The translations under genes were made by a program, and so were the position numbers. The notes below the pieces were generated by a model. It was not told the DNA's origin. It searched no databases and saw only the letters and a list, made by a program, of their open reading frames with translations. Shown here piece by piece: positions 27,495 through 36,183 of a stretch of 64,000 nucleotides of DNA. Where the stretch lies: assembly GCA_018223035.1 (NCBI GenBank), contig JAAEZD010000001.1:372001-436000 (forward strand), given 5' to 3'. Position 1 is the first letter of the stretch. Each line of letters begins with the position of its first letter. The DNA comes from Heliomarina sp018223035. GTDB lineage: Bacteria > Pseudomonadota > Alphaproteobacteria > Rhodobacterales > Rhodobacteraceae.

Positions 27495-27881
27495 CTAGAA
27501 CCCGTTTGCTTTCCTGCCTGAATCGGACCCGTTTGATCGCTTTTTCAGCGCACTGCGGATGTCAAAATCGGTGCCAAAACCGCCACCGACGAGATCATCG
27601 CGGACAACGTAGGATCGAGCCTTGGTTTGCGCCGCGCGTTCCAGAAGGCCAAGACCAAGAAGGGTTCCAATCGCGCGGTAGAAAGTCGCCTGCGCGACCG
27701 ATTGAAGGAGCTTGTGATGGCGAATCTGGTCTGAACTAATCACATCGCCCGGTTTGTCACACAGACTATGTGCCGCAAGCAAAACGTCCCTTTCAATACG
27801 GGTCAGGTCATCGAAGCCGATGTCCTTTTCAAGCTGGCGCAACATTTCCCGTAACTCAAAAATAGATTTCAACTTATCCAT
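27495..27881 (-). CDS. Hypothetical winged-helix-like protein
   Basis: This 128-residue protein has a helical N-terminus (MDKLKSIFELREMLRQLEKD) followed by a likely winged helix: LTRIERDVLLAAHSL, QATFYRAIGTLLGLGLLERA and a short wing ending ARSYVVRDDL. The pattern suggests a MarR-like or RepA-like DNA-binding fold; the exact family is unknown. The C-terminus is basic and low in complexity. I chose ATG 27881 because GAAGGA lies 7 nt upstream; ATG 27896, ATG 27899 and TTG 27947 are alternatives. A perfect 21-bp palindrome upstream suggests autoregulation. Confidence 0.65.
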   Translation of the reverse strand: MDKLKSIFELREMLRQLEKDIGFDDLTRIERDVLLAAHSLCDKPGDVISSDQIRHHKLLQSVAQATFYRAIGTLLGLGLLERAAQTKARSYVVRDDLVGGGFGTDFDIRSALKKRSNGSDSGRKANGF

Positions 27882-27945
27882 GCCCGCATCCTTCATCATT
27901 TTCGAGGCTCGCGTCAATGGCGGGCGACCGGCTCGGTTATCGACC

Positions 27946-27966
27946 AATTTATCATTATGATAAATT
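27946..27966. promoter_or_regulatory. Perfect 21-bp palindrome upstream of the winged-helix gene
   Basis: The arms AATTTATCAT (27946-27955) and ATGATAAATT (27957-27966) are perfect complements around a single T. On the minus strand it includes CATAAT, a possible -10 element for the winged-helix gene, so a bound regulator would block transcription. Confidence 0.6.
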
Positions 27967-28085
27967 CTTGGCCTACACGTTTGGACGTGGTATTCTTCAA
28001 TTGACGTCGTTCCGTGAGTGGTGTCGCGTCTTTATTTAAAATTGCTTCTACCTTGGCGACTACCATCGCCAAGGTAATTTTTTTT
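27967..28085 (+). ncRNA. Candidate small RNA ending in a strong terminator
   Basis: This plus-strand stretch of about 120 nt has no plausible ORF and ends in a textbook terminator. A TATGAT hexamer at 27956-27961 could be a -10 element, but no good -35 is seen, so the 5' end is a guess. No RNA family was recognised. Confidence 0.35.
28050..28085 (+). terminator. Rho-independent terminator
   Basis: ACCTTGGCGA (28050-28059) and TCGCCAAGGT (28066-28075) pair perfectly around a 6-nt loop and are followed by AA and eight T residues. No plus-strand protein gene precedes it, which suggests a small RNA. Confidence 0.75.
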
Positions 28086-28211
28086 GCAGATAGCGCTTCT
28101 CTTGCCGATGGCAAGAAAACTTGGCTACTAGTTGAAGAATGATTGAGTAGGGACGATCTGCCCCTAAGTCGGACAGCAGCCGATTAAACAACTGAATTGT
28201 AATTGGAAATT

Positions 28212-29309
28212 TCAGTGAAAGCGCGAGGGCGACAGCGCTGCCATCGTCTCTGCCGAAAAAGGGCTCGTATCATTCGTGCAGAGTGTTTCTGTCAATTGGG
28301 CCAATGCGGGCGCAGTCTGCACGCCATATCCGCCCTGCCCCGCGAGCCAGAAAAAACCCGGAGCGACGGGATCGAATCCCACGACCGGCGTTCGGTCCGC
28401 TGCAAAGGTCCGCAGGCCCGCCCATGCGTTTTCGACTCGCGTGACGGGCACTGTTACCATCTGTTCATAGCGGTGAAGACCTTCGGCAAGCACCATGTCA
28501 TCGACCCATGCGTCGTGGGCGTCGACCGGGTCTTCATCCGCCGGGCTGACCATCAGTTTGCCTCCGGTCGGCTTGGCGTACCAGCGTTCTGACGCAGACG
28601 CGAACAGCGGCCAGCTTGCCGGATTAAACCCTTCGGGCGCAGGAAGAATGGCTGCCGACCGCCGCATCGGCGTCAGATCAATATCGGCGGCCTCTGCCAT
28701 TGCACCGACATGGCTGGCCCAGGCACCGGCGGCGTTTACGACGATGGGGGCCTTGTAGCTACCAGATTCGGTTTCGACTGACCATGTCCCGTCATTCTGC
28801 AGGATACTTGTCACCCTGCTGCCGCTTTCCGTCCGGCCGCCGCGCGTTTTGAAAAGCCGCAGGAAACCGGCAAGCATCCGGTCCACGTCGATGTCCTGCG
28901 CATCCCATTCAATGGCGGCGGCGTAAATCTTGTCCTGCCGGAGGATCGGCACAAGATCGACCGCCTGTTGCGGGCTCAGCATTTCCAGCCCCGTCGCATC
29001 GGCCGCATACTCCGCGAGGTGTTCCAGTTCATCCTCGGCGGCGACAAGCATTTCCCCACGCGGAGTGAGCAGGCTGGTCTCTCCGATCTCATCAGGCGTC
29101 TCGAAAAAAGACGCCGAGGCCGCGTTCAGCTGGCGCAGGGTCGCGTTGCCATAGTTCCGTATGAAGATCGCGGCTGACCGCCCGGTCGAGTGATAGCCGA
29201 ACTGCTTTTCCGCCTCGAGCAGGATAACCGACATATGCTTGGCCAACCGGGCGGCGGCGCTGACTCCTGCGATCCCGCCGCCAATGACTATGGCCTCTGC
29301 CCCTGTCAC
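28212..29309 (-). CDS. FAD-dependent oxidoreductase (DAO/glycine oxidase family)
   Basis: This 365-residue flavoenzyme starts with the dinucleotide-binding motif IVIGGGIAGVSAAARLAK (residues 7 to 24), followed by GYHSTGRSAAIFIRNYG. A second FAD segment, IVVNAAGAWASHVGAM, lies near 185, and the C-terminal LAGQGGYGVQTAPALAQL closes the FAD site. DAO-family members oxidise secondary or primary amines of amino acids. The GTG start overlaps the stop of the amidohydrolase-like gene (GTGA). Within this operon it may oxidise an amine intermediate formed from the imported polyamine-like compound. Confidence 0.92.
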   Translation of the reverse strand: MTGAEAIVIGGGIAGVSAAARLAKHMSVILLEAEKQFGYHSTGRSAAIFIRNYGNATLRQLNAASASFFETPDEIGETSLLTPRGEMLVAAEDELEHLAEYAADATGLEMLSPQQAVDLVPILRQDKIYAAAIEWDAQDIDVDRMLAGFLRLFKTRGGRTESGSRVTSILQNDGTWSVETESGSYKAPIVVNAAGAWASHVGAMAEAADIDLTPMRRSAAILPAPEGFNPASWPLFASASERWYAKPTGGKLMVSPADEDPVDAHDAWVDDMVLAEGLHRYEQMVTVPVTRVENAWAGLRTFAADRTPVVGFDPVAPGFFWLAGQGGYGVQTAPALAQLTETLCTNDTSPFSAETMAALSPSRFH

Positions 29310-30331
29310 AGCGCCTCCTGAAACCCTGTAAGGGTCCGGGTCAGGTTGATACCAAGACTGTCGGAGATATAGCCGCCCTCCTGCACGAACAGGATTGGCA
29401 GACCTGTTTTGGCAAAGGCCGCGCCGATCCGGGCGAAACCGTCCTGCGTGACGGCGAGCCCTTGGAACGGGTCGTCGATCGCGGCATCCAATCCGAGGGC
29501 AACCACGACCACATCGGCACCAAAACTATGGACCCGGGCAAGAGCCGTATCGAGCGTTTTCATGAAACCATCATCCGGGGTCTGGCGCGGCAGCGGCAGG
29601 TTAAGGTTATAGCCCAGTCCACGCCCCTCTCCGCGTTCATGCGCGTGCCCCCAGAAGAACGGGTAGAACCGGGCCGGGTCGGCATGAATGGACACGGTCA
29701 GCACGTCATCGCGGTCGTAGAATATTCCCTGAGTCCCGTTTCCGTGGTGAACGTCGACATCGACGATGGCTGGCCGCAGGCCTGCCGCACGCAGACGTTC
29801 TGCCGCAATTCCAGAGTTATTCAGGAAACAAAACCCACCGGCCAGATCGCCAAAAGCATGGTGCCCCGGCGGACGCGAGAGGGCATAGACCCCGCGTTCG
29901 CCTTTGGAGATCAGTTCCGCGCCCGTGATCGCACTCTGCGCCGACCAATAAGCGGCATCCCATGTGCCGGAGGAGATGGGGCAGGCGGTATCGGCCTGAT
30001 GATAGCCAGCCTGCCCGACAGCCGACTCCGGGTAGCTGTCGGTTCGATTGCCCGGATGGATGTTCGGAATGACTTCCTCGCCCGCGCCTTCGATGCGCTG
30101 CCAGCGGGTGTAGATGCTCTCTAGAAAACCGAGGTACTCCGCCGAATGCAGCGCGGCGATCGGACCCAGCCCGGCATCCTCCGGCGTGATAAAATCGCAT
30201 TCTGCCTTTGACGCGCCTTCGTGCAGAATTTCGATCCGGCGCGGTTGCTCCGGGTTGGGCTTGATCGCGCCATTGGCCATAAAATGCTTGGGATCATGAC
30301 CCCATTGACGTTCATCAAAAACAGCCTTCAT
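29306..30331 (-). CDS. Acetylpolyamine amidohydrolase-like protein (histone deacetylase family)
   Basis: This 341-residue zinc hydrolase has the HDAC-family active-site segments RPPGHHAF near residue 135, DVDVHHGNGTQGIFYDRDDV near 180 and VVVALGLDAAIDDPF near 265. MKAVFDERQWGHDPKHF at its N-terminus matches acetylpolyamine amidohydrolases, which remove acetyl groups from acetylated polyamines. I chose ATG 30331 because it overlaps the GNAT stop. Pairing with a GNAT gene and a Pot-type transporter supports a polyamine role; the substrate is inferred. Confidence 0.9.
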   Translation of the reverse strand: MKAVFDERQWGHDPKHFMANGAIKPNPEQPRRIEILHEGASKAECDFITPEDAGLGPIAALHSAEYLGFLESIYTRWQRIEGAGEEVIPNIHPGNRTDSYPESAVGQAGYHQADTACPISSGTWDAAYWSAQSAITGAELISKGERGVYALSRPPGHHAFGDLAGGFCFLNNSGIAAERLRAAGLRPAIVDVDVHHGNGTQGIFYDRDDVLTVSIHADPARFYPFFWGHAHERGEGRGLGYNLNLPLPRQTPDDGFMKTLDTALARVHSFGADVVVVALGLDAAIDDPFQGLAVTQDGFARIGAAFAKTGLPILFVQEGGYISDSLGINLTRTLTGFQEAL

Positions 30332-30804
30332 TCTCTTCCTTTCAGCGCCGTGCAACCGGCTTCATCCAACATCATCTTGGTTTGTTCATCGCTCGGTCGA
30401 AAACCGAGGCGTTCGTAGAATTGACGTGCATCAAGGTTGGAATTGTACACGTCCAGCTTCATGAATTTCGCGTTCCACACCTGTTTGCCGTCCCGAAGCG
30501 CGGCGGCGAGCAGGCCCTTGCCCACGCCTTTTCCACGCATAGACGGCGCAGTCCACAGGTCCGAAACGTAAATCCCGGCGCTGCCGAAAACGGTCGAGAC
30601 ATAGGGCGAAAAGAGCGCGACGCCGACGACTTCGTCCTCTGTTTCGGCAAGGGTGGCACGACAGGCAGGGTTCGCGCCCCAGCCAAGCTCGCAAAGAGCC
30701 GTCACGCTGGCCCGGTGGGTATCGCCCAGCTCAGCCGACAGGTTTGAAAGCGCCTCGTTAAGCGCCTCCGCGTCTTCGATCGTCGCATTCCGGTAACTCA
30801 GCAT
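30328..30804 (-). CDS. GNAT-family N-acetyltransferase
   Basis: This 158-residue protein has the GNAT fold: LSYRNATIEDAEALNEAL at the start, the acetyl-CoA loop MRGKGVGKGLLAAALRDG near residue 97 and VYNSNLDARQFYERLGFRPS in the C-terminal region. It overlaps the BKACE gene by 7 nt and the next gene by 4 nt. In context it may acetylate a polyamine or amino acid intermediate, the reverse of the reaction of the next gene product. Confidence 0.9.
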   Translation of the reverse strand: MLSYRNATIEDAEALNEALSNLSAELGDTHRASVTALCELGWGANPACRATLAETEDEVVGVALFSPYVSTVFGSAGIYVSDLWTAPSMRGKGVGKGLLAAALRDGKQVWNAKFMKLDVYNSNLDARQFYERLGFRPSDEQTKMMLDEAGCTALKGRE

Positions 30805-31730
30805 TGCATCACCACCCTGTCGGCGCCCTTCAGACCAAGCATCTGACGCGCCTCGTCTGGCGTCGCTACGCTGCGCCCGAGATCCTCGACAATGCGCCTG
30901 ATCTTAAGCACCTGTTCGGCGTTGCTGCTGGCAAGCTGTCCGCGTTCGATCATCAAGCTGTCTTCCAGCCCGACCCGCACATGTCCGCCCATGGCGGCTG
31001 CCATCGCGGCAAAGGGCATCTGGTGGCGACCGGCAGCCAAAACGGAAAACATGTAGTCATCGCCAAAGAGCTTGTCTGCCATCCGCTTCATATGGCTGAG
31101 GTTTTCAGGATCTGCCCCCATGCCACCCAGCACGCCAAAGACGAACTGAATGAAAAAGGGCGGCTCGATCAGGCCGCGATCTGCGAAATGGCGCAGCATG
31201 TAGAGATGCCCGACATCATAGCATTCAAACTCGAACCTGGCACCGCGTTCCGCCCCCAGTTCGGTCAGGATCTGCGTTATGTCGCGTGGCGTGTTCTTGA
31301 AAACGAGATCATCCGAGCCTTCGAGAAACGGCCTTTCCCAAGTATACTTCCATTCGGATATGCGTTTCGCAGCCGGGTAAAGGGCGAAATTCATCGTCCC
31401 CATGTTAAGCGAGCACATCTCGGGCGCGATCTGTCGTGGGGCGGCAAGCCTTTGGTCCAGCGTCATCACTGCACTGCCGCCGGTCGAGATATTGAGAACC
31501 GCATCTGTCGCGTTCCGGATCGACGGCAGATAGGACATGAAATCGGCGACGCCTGAAGAAGGCTGACCGGTTTCCGGGTCGCGTGCGTGTAGGTGGAGGA
31601 TCGATGCCCCCGCCTTTGCCGCGTCGACCGCCTGCCGAGCGATCTCATCCGGTTTGAACGGCAGATAGGGCGACATGGACGGGGTATGAATCGAACCCGT
31701 AACCGCGCAGGTGATGAGGATTTTGGACAT
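30798..31730 (-). CDS. BKACE-family beta-keto acid cleavage enzyme (DUF849)
   Basis: This 310-residue enzyme has the BKACE metal site HLHARD near residue 46 and the family features ITCAVTGSIHTPSMSPYLP, NISTGGSAVMTLDQRL, FIQFVFGVLGGMGADPENL and GGHVRVGLEDSL. BKACE enzymes condense a beta-keto acid with acetyl-CoA and release acetoacetate and a CoA ester; 3-keto-5-aminohexanoate of lysine breakdown is the known model. The gene follows the aminotransferase by 2 nt. It supports a pathway that passes through a beta-keto amino acid. Confidence 0.94.
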   Translation of the reverse strand: MSKILITCAVTGSIHTPSMSPYLPFKPDEIARQAVDAAKAGASILHLHARDPETGQPSSGVADFMSYLPSIRNATDAVLNISTGGSAVMTLDQRLAAPRQIAPEMCSLNMGTMNFALYPAAKRISEWKYTWERPFLEGSDDLVFKNTPRDITQILTELGAERGARFEFECYDVGHLYMLRHFADRGLIEPPFFIQFVFGVLGGMGADPENLSHMKRMADKLFGDDYMFSVLAAGRHQMPFAAMAAAMGGHVRVGLEDSLMIERGQLASSNAEQVLKIRRIVEDLGRSVATPDEARQMLGLKGADRVVMQC

Positions 31731-31733
31731 TCT

Positions 31734-33071
31734 TCAGGAGGCTCCCGCCGCGCCGTGTAGCTCGTGGACGAACTGTTCCAGCGAGCCATCGAGCCCTTCG
31801 ATGATTTCGTCGAGATGGCCGTCATTCAGGATGAGCGGCGGGCAGACGAGGATATGGTCGCCCTCGTACCCGTCATGGGTTCGGCGGGAATAGACGATCA
31901 AACCCCGTTCGTAGGCGATATCGACGAAACGCTGATAGGCATTCAGATGACGCGGCAAGGGCGTCTTCGCATCCCTGTCAGACATGAATTCAAAAGCAGT
32001 TAGAAGCCCCTTGCCACGAACATCCCCGATGATCTCGTGTTTTTGCTTCAACGCCTGCAAGCGGGTCATGAGCTTTTCCCCCATTCGTGCCGCGTTGTCA
32101 CAGAGACCTTGGTTTCGGATTTCACCAACGACGGCCAGCCCCGCAGCACAGGCAAGCGGGTTGCCCGCATAGGTGAAGCCATGAGCAAAACCGCCCGCAT
32201 CCAGAACCGGTTCTACCAGACGCTCATCCACGATCATCGCGCCCAGCGGTACATAGCCCGAGCCGATCCCCTTGGACATCACAACGATATCCGGGCGGGT
32301 TCGCCAATGTTCGCACCCAAGGAAAGTCCCGGTCCGCCCCGCACCGGTCATGACCTCGTCCATGATCAGGAGCACGTCGTAACGATCACATATCTCGCGT
32401 ATGCGCGCCATGTAGCCCTTTGGCGGTACCAATGCGCCAGTCGAAGCGCCGCCGACCGGTTCGACGATAAAGGCCAGAACGGTCTCGGGACCTTCGGCAA
32501 GGATCTGTTCTTCGAGCATGTCGGCATAATGGTGGCCGGTCGCCTCATCATCTGCATCCAGCTCGTCGAGATAGGCCCGTGGCGCAGGGACTTTCGGCAT
32601 GATGCGCATCATCGGCTCAAAAGGGTCGGTCAGGGCGGCATAGCCTGTCACCCCGAGTGCACCGAGGGTGCAGCCATGATAGCTGGGCAGGCGCGAGATC
32701 ACCTTCCAGCGACTGCCCTGCCCGGTTGCCAAAGCGTGCTGACGCGCCATCTTGAGCGCGCTCTCGACAGCTTCGGAACCGCCCGAGACAAAGAAAACCC
32801 GCGTCAGATGCTCGGGCATCAGTTCCACCAAGGACGCGGCCAGTTTTTCCGAGGCCTCGGTTTCGAAATGCAGGCGGTAGCCAAAGGTGGATTTTTCCAT
32901 CTGCCGCCGCATTGCCGCCAGCACATTGCTGTTGGAATGGCCAATGTTGCAAACCATCGCGCCGGAAGACCCGTCAAGGTAACGCTTGCCGTCCGTGTCC
33001 CACATATAGACGCCGCGCGCCTGATCCAGCATGGGTTTCCGGCCACGGCCCTGATAAAAGAGGTTGCTCAT
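31734..33071 (-). CDS. Class III PLP-dependent aminotransferase
   Basis: This 445-residue enzyme has the class III layout: DGKRYLDGSSGAMVCNIGHS near residue 30, SGGSEAVESALKMAR near 95, LLIMDEVMTGAGRTG near 235 and the PLP lysine in VMSKGIGSGYVPLGA near 263. These enzymes move the distal amino group of polyamines, omega-amino acids or ornithine-type substrates onto pyruvate or 2-oxoglutarate. It lies one base after the end of the ATPase gene of the Pot-type transporter, so import and the first transamination are one operon. Confidence 0.94.
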   Translation of the reverse strand: MSNLFYQGRGRKPMLDQARGVYMWDTDGKRYLDGSSGAMVCNIGHSNSNVLAAMRRQMEKSTFGYRLHFETEASEKLAASLVELMPEHLTRVFFVSGGSEAVESALKMARQHALATGQGSRWKVISRLPSYHGCTLGALGVTGYAALTDPFEPMMRIMPKVPAPRAYLDELDADDEATGHHYADMLEEQILAEGPETVLAFIVEPVGGASTGALVPPKGYMARIREICDRYDVLLIMDEVMTGAGRTGTFLGCEHWRTRPDIVVMSKGIGSGYVPLGAMIVDERLVEPVLDAGGFAHGFTYAGNPLACAAGLAVVGEIRNQGLCDNAARMGEKLMTRLQALKQKHEIIGDVRGKGLLTAFEFMSDRDAKTPLPRHLNAYQRFVDIAYERGLIVYSRRTHDGYEGDHILVCPPLILNDGHLDEIIEGLDGSLEQFVHELHGAAGAS

Positions 33072-33072
33072 C

Positions 33073-34149
33073 TCAAGCTCCGGGTAAAGCGGCGCAGTCC
33101 TTGGCGCGGAAGGCTGCTGTGACCTCCGTGCCCTCCGGGAATGGTCGCTCGTCGATCAGGTTGATCGCCTGCAACTGGGTATCGGCCATCCGGATGAAAT
33201 AGCGAACAGTCTGCCCTTGGTAATCCACGGTTTCGATAGTCGCGGGTGCAGTGATCATACCCGTTGTATCGGCACCGGGGGACAGCAAAGTCAGCTTTTC
33301 CGACCTGAGAACGAGTTTCGCGGGGCCATTGTCCAGACCCGAAGCCTTGCTTGCGGGCACGGGAACCGTACCAAAGAGGGGTGTTTCGACCGCAACATCA
33401 CTGCCGCTCTTCCCGAGACATGTGCCTTGGAGGATGTTCGACGCGCCAAGGAAATTTGCGACGAATTCGCTGGCGGGCGCATTATAGACCTCTTCGGGGG
33501 TGCCGACCTGCTCGATGCGTCCCGCACTCATCACGACGATCTTGTCTGACATGGCGAGCGCTTCGGACTGGTCATGTGTCACGAAAACCGTCGTCACCCC
33601 GATCTTCGATTGAATGCGTTTCAACTCGACCCGCATGTCTTCGCGCAGGTTCGCATCCAGCGCGGAAAGCGGTTCATCCAGCAAAAGCACGTCCGGTTCG
33701 ATGACAATGGCGCGCGCCAGCGCGATGCGCTGCTGCTGACCTCCGGAAAGCGCCTTGGGATACCGGTCGCCGACGTCCGGCAATTGCACGAGGTCGAGCG
33801 CTGCCTGTACACGGCTAGCGACCTCGGACTTCGGCACATCGCGGTATTTTAGGCCGAAGGCTACGTTTTCGGCGACTGTCTTATGGGGAAACAGGGCATA
33901 GTTCTGGAACACGATACCAAGATTGCGCTTGTGGATCGGGATATCGTTGACACGTTTGCCACCGATCTGGATTTCGCCCTCGGTCGGGTCGAGCAACCCG
34001 GCAATCATTCGGAGATTGGTTGTTTTGCCGCAGCCCGACGGCCCCAGCAGGGTGACGAAGTCGCCCTCGGGGATTTCGAGATTGGCCTGATGGACCGCCG
34101 TGAAGGTGCCGAACCGCTTCACGATATTCTTGAGGGTGACAGAACTCAC
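33073..34149 (-). CDS. Spermidine/putrescine-type ABC transporter ATP-binding protein (PotA family)
   Basis: This 358-residue ATPase has Walker A GPSGCGKT near residue 38, the signature LSGGQQQRIALARA near 135, Walker B VLLLDEPLSALD and a C-terminal TOBE domain (residues 280 to 350). The GTG start at 34149 has GGAG about 9 nt upstream. PotA-type ATPases drive polyamine uptake but relatives also serve iron and opine systems; the binding protein and enzymes nearby favour polyamines. Confidence 0.94.
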   Translation of the reverse strand: MSSVTLKNIVKRFGTFTAVHQANLEIPEGDFVTLLGPSGCGKTTNLRMIAGLLDPTEGEIQIGGKRVNDIPIHKRNLGIVFQNYALFPHKTVAENVAFGLKYRDVPKSEVASRVQAALDLVQLPDVGDRYPKALSGGQQQRIALARAIVIEPDVLLLDEPLSALDANLREDMRVELKRIQSKIGVTTVFVTHDQSEALAMSDKIVVMSAGRIEQVGTPEEVYNAPASEFVANFLGASNILQGTCLGKSGSDVAVETPLFGTVPVPASKASGLDNGPAKLVLRSEKLTLLSPGADTTGMITAPATIETVDYQGQTVRYFIRMADTQLQAINLIDERPFPEGTEVTAAFRAKDCAALPGA

Positions 34150-34172
34150 GTGGATGATCTCCGAATGGAAGT

Positions 34173-34196
34173 GCCCCTTCCCTTGCGGGAAAGGGC
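34173..34196 (-). terminator. Hairpin between the potD-like and potA-like genes
   Basis: GCCCCTTCCC (34173-34182) pairs with GGGAAAGGGC (34187-34196) apart from one mismatch (a G-T pair on the minus strand), with a 4-nt loop. It follows the binding-protein gene on the minus strand and has no T tract, like the other inter-gene hairpins here. Confidence 0.5.
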
Positions 34197-34203
34197 TTTG
34201 GGT

Positions 34204-35355
34204 TCAGTAGCCTTTCTGGACGCGGCCGAAGGTCTTGGACCATTCAGCTTCGTTGCCGTTCCAATAATCGGGATCGGCAAAGGTCAGGCCTGACAGGGTG
34301 CCTGTCGGGTCAAACGCGGGCAATGTGGGAATCTTGTCGCCAAGGTCGACCTGCTGCGGGTCAAGCGCGGGCGGATAATTCTGCCCTTCGGCCACGGCGA
34401 TCGAGGTTTCCGGCGCCAGCATGAAGTTCAGAAGCTCTTCGCAGGCCTCCATGGGCGAGCCCTTCATGACGAACAGGCATTCCTGCCAGCCAAAGCCATT
34501 CGGGGGATCCATATAGCCGATGTCGTGCCCTTGCTCCTGCAATGCGTAAATGCGACCCGACCAGCCTTCGGTGACATAGATTTCCTCTTCCGCCAAAAGG
34601 CTCATAAGCTCGGCGCCCGAGGTCCAGTACTTGAGCGACAGGTCACGATGGGTGCGTATCGCCTCCCAGACAGCATCCATATCGGTGGCGCCGTTCGGAT
34701 CCTGTCCGGTCTGGAGGGAGGCATACCAGATCCGCGTGCGCCAGTCGCTCCAACCCGCGATCTTGCCCTTGTAGGCCTCATCGATCAGGATCTTCGCGCC
34801 TTTTTCCTTCATCTCTTCGTCCGAGATATACTTGCGATTATAGGCAAGGCCCGTCGTGCCATAGTCATAGGGCACGCAGGACAACGCTCCGTCGGAGACA
34901 TTGCGGAAGACGTCAACCAGCTTGGGAATGACGAATTTCAGGTTCGGAATATTATCTTCGTTCAGGGTCGAGGCGAGGCCGAGGTTGTAATACCGGGCAT
35001 AATCGAAGACGCCCGAGAGGTGCGCGATATTGTATTCGCCCTCCTGGCTGGCTTTCACGCGGCTGAGGTATTCGTCGCCGCCGCCGAATGTACCATCGAC
35101 CACAGGTATCCCGGTCTTTTCCGTAAACGGGTCAAAGGCGTACTCGCGGAAGGCTTCGGATACGACGCCACCCCAACCATCAAAGCGCACCTGATCGGCC
35201 GCCGCGTGGGCGTATTTGGCAAATGGCGTCTGAACGCCATAGGCCAACCCTGCCGCGCCGATCATGCCCAGAAAGCTGCGCCGGTCGAGATCGCCGTTCA
35301 TATAGCGTTCGCGTAGCCGTTCGTATCGGGTTGTGTTGTCCATCTTCTTGGTCAT
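34204..35355 (-). CDS. Spermidine/putrescine-type ABC transporter substrate-binding protein (PotD-like)
   Basis: This 383-residue periplasmic protein has a twin-arginine leader, NGDLDRRSFLGMIGAAGLAY, near residues 16 to 35. The mature part is a family 1 binding fold with VRFDGWGGVVSEAFREYAFD and GIPVVDGTFGGGDEYLSRVK, then CVPYDYGTTGLAYNRKYI. It lies in the minus-strand operon potB-potC-potD-potA order, with an upstream GGAG. PotD-like proteins bind putrescine, spermidine or similar cations. Confidence 0.93.
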   Translation of the reverse strand: MTKKMDNTTRYERLRERYMNGDLDRRSFLGMIGAAGLAYGVQTPFAKYAHAAADQVRFDGWGGVVSEAFREYAFDPFTEKTGIPVVDGTFGGGDEYLSRVKASQEGEYNIAHLSGVFDYARYYNLGLASTLNEDNIPNLKFVIPKLVDVFRNVSDGALSCVPYDYGTTGLAYNRKYISDEEMKEKGAKILIDEAYKGKIAGWSDWRTRIWYASLQTGQDPNGATDMDAVWEAIRTHRDLSLKYWTSGAELMSLLAEEEIYVTEGWSGRIYALQEQGHDIGYMDPPNGFGWQECLFVMKGSPMEACEELLNFMLAPETSIAVAEGQNYPPALDPQQVDLGDKIPTLPAFDPTGTLSGLTFADPDYWNGNEAEWSKTFGRVQKGY

Positions 35356-35397
35356 TTCTCACTCCTTGTCGGTATGGGTTGTTGGGTGTTTGCGGTT

Positions 35398-36183
35398 CTA
35401 CGTGCCGCTTTTCTTGGAAATCTGTCTTGCGATGGCCGCGCCCAGCAGCGGCAGGCCGACCGTCATTGCGATCATCACCGTGCCCAGCGCGTTGATCTCG
35501 GGGCTGATCGAGTTGCGCAGCATCGCGAAAATCTGTGTCGGGACCGTTTCCACGCCTCCGGGCTTCCAGAATAGGGTGCCGGTGATGTCGTCGAAACTGA
35601 TCGTGAAAGCGAACAACCCGCCCGCCAGCACAGCGGGCATCATCAGCGGCAGGGTGATCTGAAAGAAGGTCTGGCGCGGGCTGGCGCCCAGGCTCATCGC
35701 AGCCTCTTCGACGTCGCGCTTGATCGAAATCAGCCGGGCCTGAACGACAAGGATCACAAAGGGCAGCGTGAAGATCACATGACCGAACAAAAGCAGGGTA
35801 AAGCTCTTGTTGATCCCGAGGAAGTTGAGGAACAGCAGCAGGGCAACGGCCAGAACGACCTCGGGCACGAGTATCGGCGCAATCAGAAGTGTTGAAATCG
35901 AATTGGCGCCGGGCACGCGGTAGCGAACCAAGGCAAGACTTGCCAGGACGCCAAGGGTCGTGGAGATAATCGCCGTCAAAAGGCCAAGTATGATCGACGT
36001 GCGAAACGCGCGCAGGATCGCGTCGTTATTGGCGAGTTCGATGAACCAGCGAAACGACAGGCCGGTCATCGGGAAGCTGCCGAACTGGCTGGCGTTGAAG
36101 CTGAGCAGCACGACAACCGCTACCGGCAGGAACATGAAGATGTAGACGAGGATCGCCCAGCCTCGGATCAGATGCCACCCCAT
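35398..36183 (-). CDS. Spermidine/putrescine-type ABC transporter permease (PotC family)
   Basis: This 261-residue permease has six membrane segments, PVAVVVLLSFNASQFGSFP near residue 20 and the EAA loop VEEAAMSLGASPRQTFFQIT near 165. The ATG at 36183 overlaps the PotB stop by one base (TGATG). The frame is open upstream to 36468, but that part is antisense-like noise inside potB. Confidence 0.94.
   Translation of the reverse strand: MGWHLIRGWAILVYIFMFLPVAVVVLLSFNASQFGSFPMTGLSFRWFIELANNDAILRAFRTSIILGLLTAIISTTLGVLASLALVRYRVPGANSISTLLIAPILVPEVVLAVALLLFLNFLGINKSFTLLLFGHVIFTLPFVILVVQARLISIKRDVEEAAMSLGASPRQTFFQITLPLMMPAVLAGGLFAFTISFDDITGTLFWKPGGVETVPTQIFAMLRNSISPEINALGTVMIAMTVGLPLLGAAIARQISKKSGT

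Larger units (their letters stand above)
27882..28211. other. Intergenic region of 330 bp with palindrome, hairpins and a possible small RNA
   Basis: No protein gene is supported. It contains a 21-bp palindrome (27946-27966), a strong plus-strand terminator (28050-28085) and a second short hairpin, CTTGCC-GAT-GGCAAG, at 28101-28115. It lies between the winged-helix gene and the 3' end of the FAD oxidase gene. Confidence 0.6.

Noticed and set aside
27914..28114. Minus-strand frame of 66 codons across the palindrome and terminator
   Set aside because: It begins at a TTG with no ribosome binding site and is mostly explained by the hairpins and palindrome.
32037..33122. Plus-strand open frame of 361 codons opposite the aminotransferase
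   Set aside because: No domains are seen and the minus-strand gene has all class III motifs.
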